Below, piece after piece: positions 10,936-21,239 of a stretch of 64,000 nucleotides of DNA. Numbering within the stretch: position 1 is the stretch's first letter; every line of letters starts with the position of its first letter. Location: NCBI GenBank assembly GCA_021442155.1, contig CM038222.1:58130266-58194265 (forward strand), given 5' to 3'. The notes beneath the pieces were generated by a model, which saw nothing but the letters and a program-made list of their open reading frames with translations, was not told the DNA's origin and ran no database searches. This stretch comes from Cymbidium sinense. Taxonomy: Eukaryota; Streptophyta; Magnoliopsida; Asparagales; Orchidaceae. A program made the translations under genes and the position numbers.

Positions 10936-12236
10936 TCATCTATATTTTCTAACATATTTTGTATCACTTCGTTAAATGCATAATGACCCATATTTGGAGA
11001 AACTCCTTGGCATTGTTGAATAACGGAGGCATATATGCATCTTGTGTATGTACATCAAATTGGTTTCAGTGTTCGAAAGGAACATACTAGTTATTGGTCA
11101 AACTCAAAGAAATTAAAATCAAAAGATTTTCTATGTGCAAAAGCGGTCAGAATAAGTCTAAATAAATGACAAAATTAAGTTGATAATGGTTGTCATATGA
11201 TTAGATTCTCTGTTGATTTGGAGGAGAATTGACGATTAAAAATATACGTCATAATCATTCTTTGGCGAGCTACATCTTCTCGTCGCATGGATGTATTAGC
11301 GATGAAAAGCGTCCGTGTTGAAGACAATGACGGTCGGTATTGCGATGCATTGATATCTAACCGAGGAAGTTGGCGGTGTAGAATATCGGGTTCACCAAAA
11401 GTATGACATGTTAAGCAAACAATCTACCCAGTAAATAGAATTACTAATCAACATTTACCTCACAATCGAAATATTAAAATATATATAAAACAAACCACAC
11501 TACTTCATTAAATCATCACGATATAACTACTACATATCAACTAAATATATTTAATAGTCATTAATCATAAAACAAACAACAGAGCCATTTCCAGGAGCGA
11601 AAAACCTAAGCATTTATTCAAAGGGTACTTCAGTGACTCTGAATATTTGAACTTCTGAATCATTGTTCACTTTTATTTTGAAAGGTAATTTTTTATAGAT
11701 CCATCTCATAGAAGAACACGATTATCAATCATCACTATCAAATACAAATAGATCCATATCATATGTGAAAATATACAATGCGAGAATCACTTATTCATGA
11801 CAATGCTCGATATTCAAGGAAAATATACAATGCAGAATCACTCTTTATGGCAGGAAAATCACTCTTTATTGCATTCACCTCCATGCCAAGTCATCTTCTT
11901 CTTCTCTGTTATGTGACTTGCCCGAGGGAAGCGAGGAAACGTAGAGAGGATGAGTTCCACTCCCATTGATCTTCCGCGGTACTTGAAGAAGAGCTCTTGG
12001 AATTAGCTTTGGGAGCTTCATCGGATCATGCACTTGACAATTTGAGTCTTCCATGAGAATATATCATCCCAGTCCATGTACTTCAACTATATGAGATGAG
12101 AGAGGAGAAGTTAAACAAAGCAGAGTAAAATATCATCCCAGGTCTATGCACTTCAAAAAAAAAAATAGCTCAGTCTTCAAAGCCACCTAACAGATGCATT
12201 AAACAAAATCCTATATCAAACAAAATAATATTGTTC
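10936..12236. other. MULE interior without a recognised gene
   Basis: AT-rich filler between the left array and the protease remnant. It includes a GC-richer patch near 11270-11400 and two short duplications: 'aaaatatacaatgc' at 11768/11821, and 'atatcatccca' followed by a 'cttcaa' segment at 12060/12131. The 63-codon frame at 11778-11969 has no recognisable motif. No transposase motif was found on either strand. Confidence 0.5.
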
Positions 12237-14975
12237 TCACTTCCTGGGATTTTTAAGTCCCAAACAAAATGTAGCGTAAGCGAACTCAGCCCTAAATATA
12301 TTCATTATCTTTGGCCAATCCTGTTGGTCTACCTGGAGGTTTTGATTCTTGCCTCCATGTATTTCTAGACAAACATTCTCGACACTATTTTCTTGGTAGT
12401 ATCCCACTCACTATGTCGATTGGCCATTTCCTTAGATCGCCCGCACGATCTTCAATAAGTAATTTGATCTAAATAGGCGAAAAAAATTTCAATAAGTTGG
12501 AGGGAAAAAAAAAGTAAAGATGAACCATTTGAAAGCAGTTTACAATCTCGGAAGAATGCTCTTATGGGTTAGTTTGGGCAATGAGTCATAAAAATACCGC
12601 CTCGATTTAATATGTCCAACCAAGAGTGTCCAAGGTCGATTATCTGGCGGTAAGATTAACTCGACCCTCACACCTTGTCAGCGGTGATATCTTTGGATGA
12701 ACATCTTGCTTTCCATCTTCAGGCCGTACCTGGCATAACTCTGTAGGAGAAAGAAGAGAATGATTACACATTATAGCTTTCATCTAAACAAACAAGAACT
12801 GAATCGTAATACCAAATATTCTTGCGGGGTAACATACCCAATGCAAGCATGAAATGTACAAATATGGGACATACAAAGGCGAGCGAGCATTTCTCGGTAG
12901 TAAGGCGAAGGCATCAATGTGTCATCGAGAGATATTGATCCGTACTCATCGATCGCCTCGTGCAATAATGATATTCCCAGCCGCGAATACTGTATCACCC
13001 CTGTAATTAATAAATATTTTAAAGTGATGTAACGAATAGGTTATTTTATTATGAAGACCGACGAGGCTTGTCTTACTTGTCTTTGAACCGAGAGCACAAC
13101 GTGTCAATAAGATCGAGCATTGGCTTCAAAAGCCCGATGATAACTCAACAACATGAAGTGCCTCGATGCACGTAGTCGATGACAAAAGCTGATGAAGAGC
13201 TACATTCACTATGAATAAATCCTCGATCTACTGAGATGATGCATACCTCCGACTGATGCTCCTCCACCACGACGATATGGCGGTTGTGGGTCATTGACCC
13301 TATTGGCTCATCTTTGCTAACCTATAAAATTTAGTGATGACGAGCTGACTAAATATGACTTTGGATCTAGAGAGATTATTAATACCTCGATGCTCCTCCA
13401 CCACAACAAGATGTACACGTGGGTCATCAACCTTTATTGCATCATCACGTATAACCTATACAAAATTTAGTGAAAGACTATTTCTATTATCTCAAATTTA
13501 AAAGAAACTTAATACCTCTCTGCAGGCTCTGGAGTGGAGGCCACCACATCATTTGTTCTTCTTCGAGACTTCCTGTAAGTGTGTGTGAAAGTAATAATTT
13601 TCCTCTTTCTTCTCGAGCTTTAACCACGCCAATCGCCAATTACAGTTTGAACATCGTCATGTGGTGGTGGCCTCCACGAACTTCTCCTACGTCATCCGCG
13701 GGCTTCCCCTTTTGAAGTATCCAACTCCAGATGGAATCTCGTGGTAGCCTCCATAAGAGCTTCCTCTTTGTACCTCCTGGGGTAGTGGTAGTGTCCCCTG
13801 GGTACCATCCTGGGAAGCTCTGGTAGCCTCTGAAGAGTTTCCCTGTGGTGACCCGTAGAACCTCCCCCATTTGGGGTGGTGGGACCCAGCCTGGATAGAA
13901 CATCCTCGATAGCGAACCCGCAAATCAAGCCCATCCAACCTCTCGGTTATTGTATGGAAGAGATCGTCTCTGACCCTTCACAGAACATCCTCTCCACCAG
14001 AAAGTCTGGCGTGGGGGTGCGAGCGGTAGGCTCTTGGACGAGGGAGAATATCGAGGAGAGATATAGGAGAGTCATTCTGATGGACTTAAAATGGGACTAC
14101 TATGCTCCACATGTGTAGATTGTTGGGGACTCACTGAAGGAGCCAATTCGTCTTCCAATAAGTCCTCGAATGAAAGGTGTACAGTGGTAAAAGGATAAAA
14201 ATTTTGAAGACATACAACATAAATGGATACATTCTTATTTGAACTAACATATTATTATATGTCATTCGTCCTCCCAAGTGAAAGCATTTTGGGAACTCTA
14301 TTTTAGCCCATCGCAGCATACGTGGCTTTGTAGGTTCAGATGACGGGCTTATGATGCTTATGTGCTCAGCCGCCCATATCTACAATGAATATATTAAACA
14401 GTAAACTTCAAGACATTATATTTCACATTAATGGAGATATAAAACATACCATCAAGAGTGACAAATCCTCATGTAACGCCCTCGGTTCGAATCTTTGATG
14501 CAATAACATCAAATTGGGATAGAAGTCCCAAATGGCATCTTTATTGTACTGAAATCTATCTATATCATCGGTAATCAATTTCCGATGCCACCCTATAATT
14601 GTGATATACAAAAATAGATTTGATAGAAGAAAACATATATCTATTTGCGTCTGTGAGCAGCCATCCAATTCTCAAAGCTCTTGTAGTCAGATGGTGAGCG
14701 ACTGAGGATTTCATACAATCTCCCTCTGGCATCCCTATCATCAATGCAACTTCATCGTGGGTAAAAGGAATGTCTTCAGAAAGCTTGCTTTTTTATGTCC
14801 CAGCAAGACAGATCGATGTAATGGCAACCGAGTCTTGCTTGATGCCGTGGAGTCTAATGAATTGATGGAGATGAAGCTTCTTTAAAATGTTAGTGGCTTC
14901 ATCAGTAAAGCGTCCTGTAATATTATCGAACACATTTCTCGTGGTAGGCACCTCAAGTTATCCTTTTCCCGACAT
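12237..14975 (-). pseudogene. Decayed ULP1-like (C48 family) cysteine protease gene carried by the MULE
   Basis: Read on the minus strand, a start at 14975 gives MSGKG and then, after a break, LEVPTTRNVFDNITGRFTDE and IPFTHDEVALMIGMPEG. This N-terminal region is of the type seen in transposon-borne ULP proteins. Near the end (12668-12540) comes VELILPPDNRPWTLLVGHIK followed by a YDSLP motif, which matches the ULP1 core around the catalytic His and Asp. The expected His before Trp is Pro here. The Cys region (about 12395-12360) is scrambled by indels but keeps KYMEARIK, and the C-terminus (to 12237) has a WPKIMNIFRAEFAYATF-like tail typical of the family. Stops and frameshifts break it in several places. 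ULP proteases remove SUMO-like tags in host cells, but this copy cannot be active. Its start lies right at the edge of the right repeat array. Confidence 0.78.
13250..13460 (-). repeat. Duplicated exon-like segment inside the protease remnant (~133-bp period)
   Basis: Two copies begin 'gatgctcctccaccac' (13254 and 13389), continue with a 'gtgggtcat.a(c)cct' block and end with 'aacctata(c)aaaatttagtg'. On the minus strand both encode a short HLVVVEEH / HIVVVEEH peptide flanked by intron-like sequence. This suggests a local exon duplication before decay. Confidence 0.6.
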
Positions 14976-14999
14976 GGTAAACTTAAAGACAAGTACAAA

Positions 15000-17260
15000 A
15001 TGATCTGTACCCTCTAAAGAGGTACACAGAGTACAGATGCTAAACCACTACCCAAACGCCATCAAATGCTTCCATTATAATGCTAAACATAATCATAAGG
15101 AGATGGCAAAAAAAAAAGAAAAAAAGGTCAAAATGGTACCCTCCAAAGAGGTACACAAATCTGATGCACTAAATCACCCGAAACCATCAAGCCATCAAAT
15201 GCTTCCATTATAATGCTAAATATAATCATAAGGAGTTGGCAAAAAAAAAAAAAAAAGGTCAAAATGGTTTGTACCCTCAAAGAGGTACAGTACTGAAATG
15301 CACTAAACTACCAGAAATCACCCAAACCATCAAATGCTTCCATTATAATGCTCTAAACATAATCATAAGAAGTTGGCAAAAAAAAAATATGTGAAAAGGT
15401 CAAAATTGATCGTACCCTCAAAGGTACAACTGGTCACTAAACCACCCAAAAACCACCCAAACTGCCATCAAATGCTTCCATTATAATGCTCTAAACATAA
15501 TCATAAGAAGTTGGCAAATAAACATGTGAAAAAAGGTCAAAATTGATCTGTATCCTCCAAAGAGGTACCGCAGTCTGAATGCTAAACCACCAATCACCCA
15601 AGCGCCATCAAATGCTTCCTTTGCAATATTCTAAACATAATCATAAAGTTGGCAAAATATGTGAAAAAGGTCAAAATTGATCGTACCCTCAAAGAGGTAC
15701 ACAGTTCTGATGCACTAAACCACCCAAAACCACCCAAAGCGCCATCAAATGCTTCCTTTGCATGTTCTAAACATAATCATAAGAGTTGGCAAAATATGTG
15801 AAAAATGTCAAAAAAATGATATGTACCTCAAAGAGGTACAGGTACAAATGCAAAATACCCACCAAAATCACCCAAACTTCCATCAAATGCTTCCATTATA
15901 ATGCCTAAACATAATCATAAGTTGGATAAAAAAATGGAAAAAAGGTCAAAATGATCGTACCCTCCAAAGAGGTACAGGATCTGATGCACTAAACCACCAG
16001 AAACCAACCATCAAATGCTTCCTTTGATGCATACATAATCATAAGGAGTTGGCAAAAAAAATAAAGGTCAAAATGGTTTGTACCCTCCAAAGAGGTAGTC
16101 TGATGCACTAAACCAAAATCACCAAGCGCCATCAAATGCTTCCATTTAATGCTCTAAACATAATCAAGAAGTTGGCAAAAAATATGTGAAAAAAAGGTCA
16201 AAATTGATCGTACCCTCAAAGAGGTACACAGTGGTACTGCCACCAAAACGCGCCATCAAATGCTTCCTTTGCAATGTTCACATAATCATAAGAGTTGGCA
16301 AAAACATGAAAAAAAGGTCAAAATTGATCCCCTCAAGAGGTCTGAGGGAATGACCTAAAACCACCAACCAATCAAATGCTTCCTTTGATGTTAAACATAA
16401 TCATAAGAAGTTGGCAAAAAAACATGTGAAAAAAGGTCAAAATTTATATGTACCCTCCAAAGAGGTACACAGTCTGAGATGCACTAAACCACCAAAACCA
16501 CCAAAGTCATCAAATGCTTCCTCAATCATACATAATCATAAAGTTGGCAAAAACATGTGAAAAATGTCAAAATGATCTGTACCCTCAAAGAGGTACAGTA
16601 CAAATGTAAAATACCACCCAAAATCACCCAAACTTATCAAATGCTTCCATATATCTATCATAATCATAAGGAGTTGTGGAAAAAGATCAAAGAGGTATGT
16701 ACCCTCCAAAGAGGTACCGATCTGAGCACTAAACCACCGAAACCACCCAAGCCATCAAATGCTTCCATTATAATGCCTAAACATAATCATAAGGAGTTGG
16801 CAAAAAAAGCGGAAAGAAGATCAAAAGGTTTGTACCCTCAAAGAGGTACACATGATCTGAGATCAAAATACCCACCCAAAATCACCCAAAGACATCAAAT
16901 GCTTCCTTTCTGATGTTAAACATAATCATAAGGAGTAAAAAAATGGAAAAAAGGTCAAAATGGTATGTACCCTCAAGAGGTACACAGGATCTGAGATGCA
17001 CTAAATACCCGAAACCACCCAAAGCCATCAAATGCTTCCATTATAATGCCCAAACATAATCATAAGGACTTGGCAAAAAAAAAGGAAAAAAGGTCAAAAT
17101 GGTCAGTACCCTCAAAGAGGCAGTCTGAATGCTAAACCACCCAAAAGCCATCAAATGCTTCCTTTGAATATAATGAACATAATCATAAGGAGTTGGCAAA
17201 AAAAATGGAAAAAAGGTCAAAATTAATTCGTACCCTCAAAGAGGTACAGTCTGATACAAA
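15000..17260 (+). repeat. Right subterminal array, about 18 units of ~130 bp
   Basis: Same repeat as at 9290-10935 but inverted. Heads 'gtaccctccaaagaggtac' recur from 15008 to about 17230, each followed by 'gatgcactaaaccaccc', 'gccatcaaatgcttcc', 'taaacataatcataaggagttggc', an A-rich tract and 'ggtcaaaatgg'. Units vary mainly by short deletions. The 118-codon frame at 16557-16913 is array sequence read through. Confidence 0.93.
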
Positions 17261-17463
17261 ATAACATATAAAAACATCAATCTTTCATCGAGAAGAACAG
17301 TAAACCCTAAATTCATTCAAGTTCGGAATGCATGTGTAAATACCTCATGTAGTCACCTCTGATACCTCAATTTATGATTTGTTATACCACGTCAGCGTCT
17401 TCCGTCCGACAAGCTAAGGCGAGAAAAATCCTTCGACGAGGAATGTTGAGCGTCGGTAATGTT

Positions 17464-17662
17464 TCTCTTCTTCTCCCACTTTGAACGCTTACAGGCGGGT
17501 CGGGCGGAGAATGTATCTACAGTAGCCGTCGTTAATCACATCATCGACGTTCTAAGGTCGCCGTAAAGCCGTCGTTATCTCAGCTGAAAAACGGGAAAAA
17601 CGGGACACATGTCGTCATGGATTAAGTCCATCGTAAAGCTCGTCGGACTCACATATTTTCTC
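17464..17662 (-). repeat. Right terminal inverted repeat of the MULE
   Basis: Reverse-complement partner of 8801-8996. It contains 'cgggacacatgtcgtc' (17599-17614) opposite 'gacgacatgtgtcccg', and ends with 'acatattttctc' just before the target duplication. A short GC-rich stretch precedes it. Confidence 0.88.
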
Positions 17663-17671
17663 TTGAAGAGG
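17663..17671 (+). repeat. 9-bp target-site duplication, right copy
   Basis: Exact match to 8792-8800 ('ttgaagagg'). The sequence after it resumes the interrupted LTR and matches the other LTR from about 35354 onward, although the first ~60 bases after the junction are more diverged. Confidence 0.92.
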
Positions 17672-18007
17672 GCCGGAGATGCTTATTCTGCGTTTAGGAG
17701 TTCTTAGGGAGGAGCAGTTTTAGTGGGCTCGTTTGAATGGAAGATGCACGTCTTTTGAGTTTGAACAGAAGAGCGGGAGTAGTTCTATTTAAGGAGATAG
17801 ACCAGAGCTACTTTTATGAGGGATTTGTTTTGGCCCAGCAGATATATGTCAGCCCCTCTTTTTTTTCCTTTTTTTTCTTTTTTTTATATATTACTAATAA
17901 CAATATATATATAGTTTCTTTTTTTTTTTATCTCGGTAATAAATTTGAAAACCCTTTTTTCTTTTCCTTTTTTCTTTTTTTTTATATTCCCAAAAAAATG
18001 GGATACA
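17672..18007 (-). repeat. 3' LTR of the Tat-like element, second segment
   Basis: Collinear with 35354-35726. Matching blocks are 'gggctc.tttgaa.gga', 'gtttgaacagaagag', 'ttctatttaaggaga', 'cagagctacttttatgagg', 'cagatatatgtca', then T-rich tracts and 'aaatttgaaaa'. It ends near 'ggataca' (LTR ends are CA), a few bases before a run of seven C at 18019-18025. The 98-codon frame at 17737-18033 lies across this LTR and is not a gene. Confidence 0.85.
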
Positions 18008-18014
18008 TAAAACA

Positions 18015-18028
18015 AATGCCCCCCCAAA
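18015..18028 (-). other. Likely polypurine tract of the Tat-like element
   Basis: A run of seven C flanked by 'aaat' on + reads as a G-tract on the minus strand. It sits just inside the 3' LTR, where the plus-strand primer of an LTR retrotransposon belongs. The exact LTR edge (18007 to 18014) is uncertain. Confidence 0.55.
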
Positions 18029-18159
18029 TATGATGCATAATCGTATTTATGACTAATTTACATCTCTTTAGTGTAGCTTTGTATTCTCCTTTTTGTTTAC
18101 ATGTTGTCATGATTTCACCCGAATTCTTATATGTGTTTTCTCTGATCATTTAACAGGAG

Positions 18160-21100
18160 GATGTTTGCTTGGAGGAGATCAGACGACTGGTCTCTTAGTG
18201 AGCCTAGTGAAGAGGTTATTTGGTTGGAGATCGATAGGCATGATCCTCATGGAGATCGGTATGGATAATCGGCGACATCGACATGTTGAGAGGACATGAT
18301 TTTCTGAGGGGTTTCTTTGCACGATCCCCTACTTCACTATGCTTGACTCTCTTATTGAGGATCCCGTGGGTTGGGTGTCAACAATTAAGCTGAAATGTGG
18401 GGACTACAATCCTTTTGGATGGTGCTCAGTTAGTTCTGGATATTGTGATATTTTACAACCTTGCTGACATTGAGCAGATGGTCAGACTTAAGCCACCGTC
18501 AACTCTTGAGCTCGTGACTTGCTTTGAGATTCATCCATTGACAAGATCTCTAGTCTTCTTCACGGATACGTCACATGGGCTAAGTACATCTTGCGAGCTC
18601 ACAGAGACACCTTACGAGCAGCTGGAATTTATGAGGCAGTGTATGTGTCTATATTTGATTTTAGTGGCATCCCTCCTGCTTGGGCTTACGAAGTTGTAGA
18701 ATTTTGGGACGATGGTCAACACATGTTGGATAGGCTCGGAGGTTGATCACACTTTGGGACTTACAGATTGTCTCAAGACTCCGAGTGTTTGGTTACTACT
18801 ACGAGGAGTGTGTTCCACCTGACAAGGAGTTATTTCTCAAATAGCCTTCAGCTGACGGCGACAGACGAGGTAGTTTAGCCATGCCACCAACTTATATTAA
18901 TCTTTTAAGCCACTACCACAAGACTTTGACTTGGGATATTCAGCTCACGCTACACTTCCTGAGTACATTGGAGTTTCTTGAGCACGCTTGTCAGGAGTCC
19001 ATATTGCGCATGATCCTTTTGGGGGGGTGTCGATAGTTTGTCGAGGATCTTTGAGCCTTCTTTCTGGGTTGGGTATTCTTCTCCCTATACATGATTTGGC
19101 GAGGATTACTCTTAGCGGGTTCATAGCTACCTGCATCTTTGTATTCGATTGAGATAGTCTATATTGTTCTATTAGCGGATGATTCCGAGGTGAGATCTCA
19201 TTAGTTCCAGCAGTACTAGCTAAAATTTACAGAGTTATTGGGGTGGTTTCTGAGGCAGATTCATTTTGTAACCATGATTTTATATTTTCCAGCACTACCT
19301 ATATGCTTGGGTTCACCTTCATATACACGGAGCATATGCCTGTTTCGAGTACCCAACATACTTTTCAGAGCGAGGATATCCCACAGTTATTTAGCTGTAC
19401 AGAGCATCATTTACCTTTGAGATGGATCAGATACGTCTATTTTTCTTTGCACCTCACTTGGTCAAGGATTGATTTTTATGAGGTTTGCCACCTGACTTGA
19501 TAGAGATTGATCTTATTGATGGCTTTGATGAGAGTGGTAGAGTCTCACTACTTTGTAGTCGACGAACATTGAGTGGTCGTACTTTTTCATATCGTCAAGT
19601 TGTATTACAGGTTTGGTCTTAGTTATCATTGAGGTTATTGTCGTGTTGCACAATAGTTTGGATTTTCTCAGTGTACCGCTCACGATGGCCGACCATTCAT
19701 CCGAGGGATAGTAGATGTCAGGAAGACTAGGGCAGTGCCTCTTGATACATGCTATTATGCTGCTTCTATAGTTTGGCTACATTTATTGAGACTTGGTACT
19801 GGCTCTCATTTCTAGATAGCTCCTCCACAGAGCCACACAGGGGTCAACTATACTCACCTCACTTGGGTATGATTGTCTTTTGGTCCTTTCTTGGAGCGTG
19901 GTGCGAAAAGATATGAGCGTAGAGTGAGATATTTGGGAGTTCCTCGAGGTCAGAGGACCCATCACCTCTCACCATTTACAGGAGATAGCAGCATTAGAGA
20001 TATGATCATTATCTTTCTCTCCTTCCATACTTCTGTCATCTTCTTCATTGCATTGTTAAAATATATTCAGTATATATGATATTTTGATGTGATTCATGAC
20101 AGATGCGCAAATTTATGAGGAGGTTAGGGTTGAGGACGTCATTCCTCATAGTAGAGTTAGAGCTAGGGATTCTACTCTCATCGAGATTTCTTCACCACTC
20201 AGCAGGTGTAGTCGACTCTGAGCCTATTTGAGCCTTGTGCCACGAGTCCACTTCCACATCAGTTTATGACTTCTGATGAAGTGCTACAGGTGTCAGGTAA
20301 CGCTGGAGATATTATTGAGGATTCTATAGTTGAGCCGTCACGCGTGTCGGCCTTTGGTACTATCACTTCAGATTTTGTTACTCCTTCTGTGGAGCCACTT
20401 TTCTCTACTGAGCCTGACACTACCCATTGTCTTGGCAAGAATTCCGAGCTGAGAGATCTCATGCCTAGCGAGTTTCTGAACAGCCCTACTGAGCTTATCG
20501 GATAGTGAGGGTCCTCAATTACATCTACGATACAGTTGATTCGGATTGCCATGTGTATTTCTTTCTCTCTTTATTATTTAGTGGCACTCTTTTATATTTA
20601 CTGCTCTACTTTATGCTGCTTGTTTTCATTTGTTCCTTGCAGTGCTTGATGTGGGTTATGAGTCTGAGATCTACCATCGATATCCTTATAAACCAAATCC
20701 ACGTGATAGGAGCATGCGAGATTGTGGCTTGGTGTTTCTGAGGGATGTGGTTTCACGGATTGCATTGGACTCATCGATTGATGGACAAACATCTATCACG
20801 AACACCGCTTTGACCTTTAGCTCGTCTTGGCGAGGAGCGGGTTCTCGGTATCAGACTCTTTGTAGAGATGTAGAGTTCTTGATCCACGGATGATATCACT
20901 GATTGTCCGCTCTAGCACTTCATAGAGCTTGGGAAGTCAGCCGTAGGGAGATGGACCTAGCACATGATGAGTTTTGAGTGCGAGGCTCGACATAAGTCGA
21001 GTTCGATATATGCTTCTTTTGAGTTAGGCAGATTATTTGCCGGGATCGAGAGTTGCAGTTAAGCGAGACAAGAGCTTCGGATGATGAGCGAGAAGACGTT

Positions 21101-21235
21101 ATCGCTATCAGGGCTATGGTAGATCTACGCTTTGATTAGAGCTACTGATGCTTTATAGTTGGCTGAGAGTGAGCTATAGTCTTTAGCAGTTTATTTAGCA
21201 CAGCTTCAGGAGTTACAGTCTAGGCTCCCATGATG
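18160..21235 (+). pseudogene. Antisense extra ORF of the Tat-like element, plant-mobile-domain-like
   Basis: Encoded on the opposite strand from gag-pol, between integrase and the 3' LTR. Readable segments include RRSDDWSLSEPSEEVIWLEI and DRHDPHGDRYG (18170-18270), then GHDFLRGFF, then YYEECVPPDKELF (18794-18840), DTCYYAASIVWLHLLRLG (about 19745-19800), and SFGPFLERGAKRYE with RVRYLGVPRG (19873-19950). A Glu/Leu/Arg-rich, coiled-coil-like end follows at 20.9-21.2 kb. The pattern resembles the aminotransferase-like plant mobile domain found in extra ORFs of Tat-lineage elements. Its function is unknown. A likely intron lies at about 19983-20101 (gap between QEIAALEI and QMRKFMRR). Many stops and frameshifts show that it is dead. 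Confidence 0.65.
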
Positions 21236-21239
21236 TACT

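Larger units (their letters stand above)
8801..17662 (-). mobile_element. Mutator-like element (MULE), 8862 bp, Kaonashi-like, inserted in the LTR
   Basis: The element begins 'gaaaaaatattacgtcgag' and ends in the inverse, '...catattttctc'. It is flanked by exact 9-bp direct repeats and interrupts an LTR whose sister copy is intact. Long terminal inverted repeats (about 200 bp) continue into two opposed arrays of ~135-bp repeats. The middle carries a minus-strand ULP1-like cysteine protease remnant, a cargo known from Kaonashi-type plant MULEs. I find no MURA-type transposase, so the copy would need help from elsewhere. Strand is given by the cargo gene. Confidence 0.93.

Noticed and set aside
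9767..10939. Long repetitive open frames (up to 157 codons) that look like a repeat protein
   Set aside because: They are read-through of the ~135-bp non-coding array. The same unit runs in both orientations with frame-changing indels.
13640..13938. Three overlapping frames with Gly/Pro-rich translations
   Set aside because: They overlap in different frames inside the decayed protease remnant, and none continues a recognisable domain.
9290..17260. Regular spaced repeats resembling a CRISPR array
   Set aside because: The whole ~135-bp unit is repeated, with no unique spacers. The setting is a plant transposon, not a prokaryote.
8801..17662. MURA-type transposase in the MULE
   Set aside because: No segment with recognisable transposase motifs on either strand. 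The interior outside the arrays is filler or protease remnant.
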